Shown here piece after piece: positions 60,101-64,000 of a stretch of DNA of 64,000 nt (the first letter of the stretch is position 1; each line of letters begins with the position of its first letter). The stretch lies in assembly GCF_016862435.1 (NCBI RefSeq), contig NZ_BOMY01000041.1, positions 310,001 to 374,000 on the forward strand, given 5' to 3'. Source of the stretch: Paractinoplanes tereljensis. Lineage in GTDB: Bacteria > Actinomycetota > Actinomycetes > Mycobacteriales > Micromonosporaceae. The notes below the pieces were generated by a model, which saw only the letters and a program-made list of their open reading frames with translations, was not told the DNA's origin and made no database searches. The position numbers and the translations under genes are program-made.

Positions 60101-60499
60101 CAGCGGCCCGGTGCCGCCGGCCGACAGCCGCACCGGCAGGACCGCGGCGCGCGGCGCGACGCCGTCCTTGCCGGCCACCAGGTTGGTGTCGACCGGGGTC
60201 CAGCCCTTACCCTTGCGGACCCGCTCCGGCTCCATCGAGACCTCAAGGGTCTGCGAGCCGTCGTCGTTGAGGAACGTCTGGGTCATCTCGTCGCGCTGAT
60301 CGAGGAGCTCGATCGGGCCTTCGCAGGTCTTCTGCGCGGCGACGGCGGCGGCCAGGTTGGGTCGTTCGGCGGCGCAGGGCACCTTGGTGACGGGCGCGGC
60401 GACGGCCGGCTTCGCCGGCGGAACGAACGCCACGCCGGCCGACACGACGGCCAGTACCAAACCGATTTTGGACAGCATGAATCGACTACGAGACGCCAC
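54065..60499 (-). CDS. Giant secreted LamG protein with four repeated beta modules
   Basis: 2,144 residues from ATG 60499. A signal peptide (1-34) is followed by a beta-rich N-terminal region, a DNRLRE-type domain (about 310-490; SFFRMDVAKAKGKIVTAATF), fibronectin-like sequence, a LamG/concanavalin domain (about 716-920; AEWNFDEESGNALDAST to GGIDDVRVTAFGEAV) and then four copies of a 280-residue module separated by carboxypeptidase-regulatory-like linkers. No sortase motif or membrane anchor is visible at the C-terminus. It ends 35 bases before the RHS gene in the same direction, so the two are one transcript. DNRLRE/LamG proteins often accompany RHS proteins in actinomycetes; they may help display or deliver it. 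Confidence 0.85.
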   Translation of the reverse strand: MASRSRFMLSKIGLVLAVVSAGVAFVPPAKPAVAAPVTKVPCAAERPNLAAAVAAQKTCEGPIELLDQRDEMTQTFLNDDGSQTLEVSMEPERVRKGKGWTPVDTNLVAGKDGVAPRAAVLPVRLSAGGTGPLLELKQGAHQLRLTWPGTLPKPLLDGDTAVYRDVLPGVDLRVTAEALGFSEVLVVKTPAAAKNPKLATLKFGVDTDKLKMTKQAGGGVVAADTGDGSPVFTAPAPLMWDSSESLETTVAEKKPAPEVKNGDEPERGARQALLGVKVAKDALTLSPDKKLLADPTAKFPLYIDPSFTGAISGNAWAIVMSKHPGSSFWQNSTALTDGKVFGSAGAGRTEDCSSCADHIVRSFFRMDVAKAKGKIVTAATFRIEQRHSWTCSPKSNAKVWLTGAITSKTTWNNQPAWNSGKTATTAANRKNGAIHGCSGPGTDEFNVTSIIKYVVETQKSTTATLGLRAIDEGTKNQWKRFNHASPKLSVTYNSKPNAPTDRKSDGKVCATGASRPYVLSATPFLAAKHSDPDTDQQSLTTSFYWWPLGGAKSESNKISFASGNPASASKQIPAGKLTDGVTYAWNAVTSDGKIAGPSSGNCEFTVDATPPAPPSKVLSTDYPAGSTPSGGVGINGKFVISAPTTRPHEVKSYAYSLDSGVLTNSRTQTAKADYSAEITLPPLHDGSNVLYVWSRDAAGRYSTAVPYTFTVKTGDGPAAEWNFDEESGNALDASTHGNAATLSGTTARVAGRSNAGKSLNLTGAGAATRTGALTVPHPTTGVATPIRTDASFTVSARVKLSTLGGTGKPTIVAANGTRTSAYQLGYSREDNKWRFALAGSDVDSPALYSVLSNGAPTANKWTYVTGVYNATTKAITLYVDGVLQTATATATTTFDATSTVTIGKRLSVGVDADFWTGGIDDVRVTAFGEAVAKIADQAKPLPATLTLGATEVAAGGKLPVTFSSGTDLNVTKFKYSVDSQAFDKEVAVAAGANAAFDVTVGSVAGDHILYVIAVDSGSRISVVTQESFEISSPAGVAGTAIDIQDTFEAVAGVTVTLNPGGLTQTTGTDGGFSFTGLAAGIYTVKGTKGGPCGISDTFDIEIGTDLIRRDLYLMKRADDIGHTCTAATAALTTGTTALSLTGDDAVAAIDLPFAFPYYGQTYRKTWVDTNGVLTFDDPAGSHPDNGGALPAPLDPNALVAPFWDDLVVDASASVKTKAVAGAFTVQWNNVALKADTTKRVSFEAVLAETGDVTFNYDGLDTDAEKGSGAAIGIEAPDGGDGLPYSVDSPQLATGMSIKFALPVETDPVQKFDLSGTLKNAAGAVAANVTVTLDPTGLTTKTAADGTWSFVDVVADAYTVSAALSGRCAPAASAQVELFADTVQDLQLGPDYGSLGYACSIGTGGFEAADTVLALTGDDVALAVTTPFPVLLHGLSFSSVYVSTNGFLTFGTNSTGTARSVNQAMPTAGAPDSVVAPFWDDLEVDASASVLTKVTGTAPNRTWIVEWRNVKFRPSGPDRITFEAKFAESGPISFHYGTLTTALQQGAAATVGIESASGTVASQYSYLTAAVVSNSSITYNPAPLGTISGTVSVAVTGTPAAGLTVTLNPGNKTAVTTADGSYQFTGLPVGEYTVAALTGDSRCAGQSSKEAVPFAGGVADIDLSVMTEGDEFGYKCTTGTTTFVPGDITEGWTGDEVTWQKNPPFPIKLYGESYTSAWINSNGLISFKDPMYFGWIGSASSPLPSLAAEGIPNAAVYVQWSDWVLDANSKIATKTSGTAPNRQWVVEWRNVVQFGYPNSRSSFEVIFNESGEITLAYADITSTEPRERGSTATIGIENASGTIAFQYSAKEQVLASGMGITFKPNPPGQGVVTGTVSCAGIPVAGASVKTAGLSATTAADGTYRIEAVPAGNYAVIATQAGGDCAGSAVNQVTVGTNTTGVIDFAATATPANSGYKITEQAVAYTPADTTVLPVTGDEAITQITLPFAVKHYGNTYTSAWIDSNGLLTYENPGTPSSDAWPIPSLKFPEEPNNAVYPFWHDWVVDSSASVRTATRGTAPNRQFVVEWRNVSSYEDPNTRVTFQAILDEAGGYSFAYTDIDGTFLEKGGAATIGIENAEGTVALQYTYRQPVLRPGIGLRIDAPTS

Positions 60500-60539
60500 G
60501 TTTCCCCCGTGATCTCGAACTCTGATCGAGCGTCATGAA

Positions 60540-60567
60540 ATTAGATCGAGTTCGATTCACTGGTCAA
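60540..60567 (-). promoter_or_regulatory. Candidate promoter of the LamG-RHS operon
   Basis: On the minus strand TTGACC (60562-60567) and TCTAAT (60540-60545) are 16 bases apart, about 40 bases upstream of the LamG gene start codon. An inverted repeat TCGAACTC (60515-60522) / GAGTTCGA (60548-60555) spans the -10 element and the predicted start and may be a regulator site. The gap 60500-60882 holds only this promoter and the one for the sugar importer. Confidence 0.5.
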
Positions 60568-60801
60568 TCCCGCTCCAGGACGCCCTGACGACCTGTTTCC
60601 GGCCTGGCCGCGAGGAAGATCCGCAGGCCCGATGCCGTACGCCCGGCTGACCGCGTAGCCGTTTGGACGATGCCATATCACCCGAACGGCCCCCCATGTC
60701 GAGCCGTCCGGTCAGGGGGACCCGCAACGCCGCAAGTTCCGCCTTCACTCGGCAAATTCCCCGAACCCGGGACCGGTCAGAAATTGAGGGTCCTCGATCA
60801 A

Positions 60802-60839
60802 GTCAAGGGGTTGACATGCGTCAATGTTACATCTAGCTT
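60802..60839 (+). promoter_or_regulatory. Sugar importer promoter with alternating GTCAA/TTGAC half-sites
   Basis: TTGACA (60811-60816) and TAGCTT (60834-60839) are 17 bases apart. The -35 element is embedded in three alternating half-sites, GTCAA-N4-TTGAC-N4-GTCAA (60802-60824), each pair forming a short palindrome. A regulator bound there would cover the -35 region. Confidence 0.55.
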
Positions 60840-60882
60840 TCGAAAACATAGCCGACATCACCGAAACTTCCGGGAGCGCGCG

Positions 60883-61812
60883 TTGACCCAGCCGAGGCCG
60901 GAAGCGGGACGCCGCACGTGGCGGGCCGCGGTGCGGCGCGACTGGCAGCTCTACTCGCTGGCCGTACTCCCCCTGCTGTTCTTTGTGGTCTTCCGGTATT
61001 TGCCGATGCTCGGCAACGTGATCGCCTTCCGGCGGTACTCCCCCGGCGGCGACGTCCTCGGCGAGTACTGGGTCGGGCTGCGGTACTTCAAGATGTTCCT
61101 GAACGACCCCTCGTTCTGGCAGGTCTTCGCGAACACCCTGATCATCGGCGGGCTCACCCTGCTGTTCTGCTTCCCGCTGCCGATCGTGCTCGCCCTGCTG
61201 CTCAACGAGGTGCGCACCCGCTGGCTCAAGGGCTTCGTGCAGACCATCTCGTACCTGCCACACTTCCTGTCGATCGTGGTGGTGGCCGGCATCGTGCTGC
61301 AGGTCGTCTCGGTGGACGGGGTGGTCAACCAGGGGCTGACCGCGGTGGGGCACGACGCGATCTCGTTCATCCAGGAGCCCGGCTGGTTCCGCACCATCTA
61401 CGTCTCGTCCGAGGTGTGGCAGACCGTCGGCTGGGGCACGATCCTCTACCTGGCCGCGCTCACCACCATCGACGCCGACCTCTACCAGGCGGCCCTGGTG
61501 GACGGCGCGAACCGGTGGCGGCAGACCTGGCACGTGACCCTGCCCGGCATCCGGCCGACCATGATGACGCTGCTGGTGCTCAACATCGGCACGTTCCTGG
61601 CGGTCGGGTTCGAGAAGATCCTGCTGCTGGCCAACCCGCTGACCTACCCGACCGCGGACGTCATCTCGACGTACCTGTACCGGGTCGGCATCGTCTCGGG
61701 CAGCTTCAGCTACGCCGCCGCGATCGGCCTGTTCGAATCGGTGATCGGGCTGGTCCTGGTGCTCGGCGCGAACCGGCTCTCCCGCCGCCTGGTGGGGACG
61801 AGCCTGTGGTGA
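60883..61812 (+). CDS. LplB-type sugar ABC transporter permease
   Basis: 309 residues from TTG 60883, with GGGAG seven bases upstream; the frame is open to 60670 but through the promoter. Six membrane helices are visible, the first at about residues 22-42. The inner-membrane permease loop (EAA motif) appears as DLYQAALVDGANRWRQTWHVTLPGI. This is the LplB branch of the carbohydrate uptake transporter-1 family, which imports oligosaccharides, often from plant cell wall polymers. The second permease begins in its stop codon. No ATPase gene is in the window; these systems often share the ATPase MsiK (family knowledge). Confidence 0.88.
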   Translation: MTQPRPEAGRRTWRAAVRRDWQLYSLAVLPLLFFVVFRYLPMLGNVIAFRRYSPGGDVLGEYWVGLRYFKMFLNDPSFWQVFANTLIIGGLTLLFCFPLPIVLALLLNEVRTRWLKGFVQTISYLPHFLSIVVVAGIVLQVVSVDGVVNQGLTAVGHDAISFIQEPGWFRTIYVSSEVWQTVGWGTILYLAALTTIDADLYQAALVDGANRWRQTWHVTLPGIRPTMMTLLVLNIGTFLAVGFEKILLLANPLTYPTADVISTYLYRVGIVSGSFSYAAAIGLFESVIGLVLVLGANRLSRRLVGTSLW

Positions 61813-62672
61813 CCCGTGGTTACCGCGTCTTCCAGGTGGTCAACGCGATTGTCCTCACCGTGGTCGTGGTGGTCACTCTCTTCCCGTTCGTCAACATCGT
61901 GGCCCGGTCGTTCAGCGGCGAGCAGGAGATCCGGTCGGGCCGGGTCAGCCTGATCCCGCGGGGCTTCAACATCGAGACCTACCGGCACGTCATGTCCGAC
62001 TCGATGTTCTGGACGAACTACCGCAACACCGTGCTCTACACGGTCGTGGCGACGGCCGTCTCGATCGTGCTGACCACCTGCTACGCGTACGTCCTGTCGA
62101 AGCGCCAGTTGAAGGGCCGCGGCCTGCTGATCGGCATCGCGATCTTCACGATGTTCTTCAACGGCGGCCTGATCCCCAACTACGTGCTGGTCAGCTCGCT
62201 CGGGCTGCGCAACACGCTGTGGGCGATCGTGCTGCCGAACGCGATAAACGTCTTCAACCTGCTGGTGATGAAGGCGTTCTTCGAGAGCCTGCCGGTCGAG
62301 CTGGAGGAGGCGGCCGCGGTTGACGGGGCGTCGCAGTACGGCACGCTCTGGCGGATCGTGCTGCCGCTGTCCAAGGCGATCCTGGCCACGATGCTGCTGT
62401 TCTACGCGGTCTCGTTCTGGAACTCGTGGTTCGCCGGATTTCTGTACCTGGACCGGCAGGAGCTCTTCCCGGTCACCGTCTATCTCCGCAACCTCATCGC
62501 CGGTGCCACCGCCGGCGTCGACCAGACCGCCACGAGCGATTCCGCGCTGCAGATCGCGGCCAGCATCCAGGCCGTGACCATCGTGCTCACCATGCTCCCG
62601 ATCATGCTCGTCTATCCCTTCATCCAGCGGTACTTCGTCTCCGGCGTGATGCTCGGCGCCGTGAAGGGCTAG
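61809..62672 (+). CDS. LplC/YtcP-type sugar ABC transporter permease
   Basis: 287 residues from GTG 61809, overlapping the first permease by four bases. Six helices, SLGLRNTLWAIVLPNAINVFNLLVMKAFFESLP-type conserved middle (positions 62198-62290), and the EAA loop as LEEAAAVDGASQYGTLWRIV. The C-terminal RYFVSGVMLGAVKG is the usual ending of this family. It forms the transmembrane channel with the preceding permease. Confidence 0.9.
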   Translation: MTRGYRVFQVVNAIVLTVVVVVTLFPFVNIVARSFSGEQEIRSGRVSLIPRGFNIETYRHVMSDSMFWTNYRNTVLYTVVATAVSIVLTTCYAYVLSKRQLKGRGLLIGIAIFTMFFNGGLIPNYVLVSSLGLRNTLWAIVLPNAINVFNLLVMKAFFESLPVELEEAAAVDGASQYGTLWRIVLPLSKAILATMLLFYAVSFWNSWFAGFLYLDRQELFPVTVYLRNLIAGATAGVDQTATSDSALQIAASIQAVTIVLTMLPIMLVYPFIQRYFVSGVMLGAVKG

Positions 62673-62701
62673 GCCCGTCCCCCACATTGGAGTTCCCCCC
62701 C

Positions 62702-64000
62702 ATGGCTCAGCTATCCCGACGGCAACTACTGGCCGCGGCCGGTGCCGCCACCGTCGTCACGCTCGCCGGCTGCGACGACGGCGACGGTTCCGGATCCACC
62801 GACGTGAACGACAAGAAGGCCGGTTCGATGGACGGCTTCAAGGTCGGCGACCAGTTCAAGGCGACCGAGCCGCTCAAGTTCTCGATCATGATGCTCAGCA
62901 ACCAGAACTACCCGTTCAAGGCGGACTGGCCGATGCTTGTCGAGCTGGGCAAGCGCACCAACGTCTCGTTCGAGCCGACCGCGGTGCCGGGCAGCGATTA
63001 CAACCAGAAGGTCAGCGTTGTGGTGAGCGCCGGCAACGCCCCGCAGATCATCCCGAAGACGTACCACCCGGCCGAGGAGGCGTTCATCGCCGGCGGCGCG
63101 ATCCTCCCGGTCAGCGATTACGTCCACCTGATGCCGCACTTCACCGAGAAGGTGCAGCGCTGGAACCTGCAGGGCAACCTGGCGGCGATCAGTCAGCAGG
63201 ACGGGAAGTACTACCTGCTGCCCGGCCTGCACGAGGCGGTCTGGCAGGACTACTCGCTGGGCGTGCGCACCGACATCCTGGAGAAGCACGGCCTGGCGGT
63301 GCCGGCCACCTGGGACGAGCTGACCACCACCCTGCGCGGGCTGAAGAAGGCGTACCCCGACCAGTATCCGTTCTCCGACCGGTGGAGCACGCAGAAACCC
63401 GGCCCGGGCGCCAACAACCTGTTCGGCCTGCTGGCCGCGGCCTACGGCACGTACGCCGGCTGGACCTACCAGACCGCCTACTGGGACGGCGGCGCCGGAA
63501 AGTTCGTCCTCAGCGGCGCGATGGACCAGTACCGCCAGGTCGTGCAGTACCTGCAGACCCTGGTCAGCGAGAAGCTGATGGACCCGGAAAGCTTCACCCA
63601 GACCGACGACGCGGCCCGGCAGAAGTTCGCCTCCGGCAAGTCGTTCGTGCTCAGCGTCAACGCGCAGACCGTGGTCAACGAGGCCCGCCTGGACCTGGAG
63701 AAGGTCCCGGGTGCCAAGGTGGTGAAGATCCCGCTGCCGACCGGTCCGCTGGGCGCGACGCTGTCCGGCGAATCTCGGCTGGAGAACGGCATCATGCTCG
63801 GCAAGAAGGCCCTGGAGAGCAAGAACTTCGTCGCGATGCTGCAGTTCATCGACTGGCTCTGGTACTCCGATGCCGGGCTGATGTTCAGCAAGTGGGGCAT
63901 CGAGGGCGACACCTACACCGGCAGCGTCGAGGACGGCTCGTTCAAGCTCAACCCGCAGATCAAGTGGGCCGGCCTGAACCCGTCGGCGCCCAAGAACCTG
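62702..64000 (+). CDS. LplA-type sugar-binding lipoprotein, 3' end beyond the window
   Basis: The first 433 residues, from ATG 62702 with GGAG upstream. The N-terminus SRRQLLAAAGA with lipobox LAGC marks a Tat-type exported lipoprotein. The mature part is a family-1 extracellular solute-binding protein of the LplA group (FSIMMLSNQNYPFKADWPML, LPGLHEAVWQDYSLGVRTDILEKHGL, YWDGGAGKFVLSG). It captures the sugar for the two permeases upstream. Aromatic-rich pocket sequence fits an oligosaccharide ligand, but the ligand cannot be named. The frame is open at the window end; about 100 residues are probably missing. Confidence 0.88.
   Translation, partial: MAQLSRRQLLAAAGAATVVTLAGCDDGDGSGSTDVNDKKAGSMDGFKVGDQFKATEPLKFSIMMLSNQNYPFKADWPMLVELGKRTNVSFEPTAVPGSDYNQKVSVVVSAGNAPQIIPKTYHPAEEAFIAGGAILPVSDYVHLMPHFTEKVQRWNLQGNLAAISQQDGKYYLLPGLHEAVWQDYSLGVRTDILEKHGLAVPATWDELTTTLRGLKKAYPDQYPFSDRWSTQKPGPGANNLFGLLAAAYGTYAGWTYQTAYWDGGAGKFVLSGAMDQYRQVVQYLQTLVSEKLMDPESFTQTDDAARQKFASGKSFVLSVNAQTVVNEARLDLEKVPGAKVVKIPLPTGPLGATLSGESRLENGIMLGKKALESKNFVAMLQFIDWLWYSDAGLMFSKWGIEGDTYTGSVEDGSFKLNPQIKWAGLNPSAPKNL

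Noticed and set aside
56954..60538. 1,194-codon open frame on the + strand opposite the LamG protein gene
   Set aside because: Same reason: low-complexity shadow of a real gene in the other strand.
1..64000. tRNA, rRNA, insertion sequence, integrase or phage genes
   Set aside because: I found no cloverleaf-like tRNA ends, no transposase or integrase motifs and no flanking target duplications; the A+T-rich patches are too short to claim a mobile element.

Overview
The window is very G+C-rich bacterial DNA. It has frequent GTG and TTG starts, Tat-type secretion signals, many four-base operon overlaps, a SigK/RskA pair and an actinobacterial HelD. I read it as the chromosome of a soil actinomycete; an Actinoplanes-like member of the Micromonosporaceae is my best guess (inference). 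I see no rRNA, tRNA, CRISPR array, insertion sequence or prophage gene.

Layout. 0-6.5 kb: end of an Ohr-type peroxidase gene, a flavin reductase, two YdbS/YdbT-like PH-domain membrane proteins, a secreted pectate lyase divergent from a secreted M14 carboxypeptidase, and a diguanylate cyclase whose N-terminal membrane half looks deleted. 6.5-19 kb: Uma2 protein, glycosyltransferases with a PlsC acyltransferase, a two-component system divergent from a multicopper oxidase across a 43-bp dyad, a beta-lactamase-like hydrolase, an FAD monooxygenase and HelD.

19.2-29.2 kb is the most coherent block. A LigM/DesA-type tetrahydrofolate (THF) dependent O-demethylase heads an operon with metF, purU, folD, pabB and folE. 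Together these would move a methyl group onto THF, oxidise it to formyl-THF, release formate and replenish the THF pool. LacI and TetR regulators, a second demethylase broken by an internal deletion, and a third divergent family member sit beside it. A LacI-type operator and two near-identical 20-bp palindromes lie in the two control regions.

29-47 kb: an inositol-phosphatase remnant, a MacB/FtsX-type ABC exporter with an adjacent two-component system, a GGDEF-EAL protein, and a sigK-rskA-fasciclin module in which sigK and the fasciclin gene share a promoter motif with identical spacing. Then come a dehydrogenase/NTF2 chimera, LysR and GNAT genes, a membrane Ser/Thr kinase, VOC, DksA-type and SprT-like genes. 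47-60.5 kb: a 2,144-aa secreted LamG/repeat protein, a 2,103-aa RHS/YD-repeat protein and a small membrane protein, all in one direction; this resembles a polymorphic toxin locus with a candidate immunity protein. 60.8-64 kb: an LplB/LplC-type sugar ABC importer, with the binding-protein gene cut by the window end.

A recurring theme is gene decay by deletion: the cyclase N-terminus, demethylase paralogue, inositol-phosphatase fragment, dehydrogenase/NTF2 fusion and VOC fragment are all incomplete.
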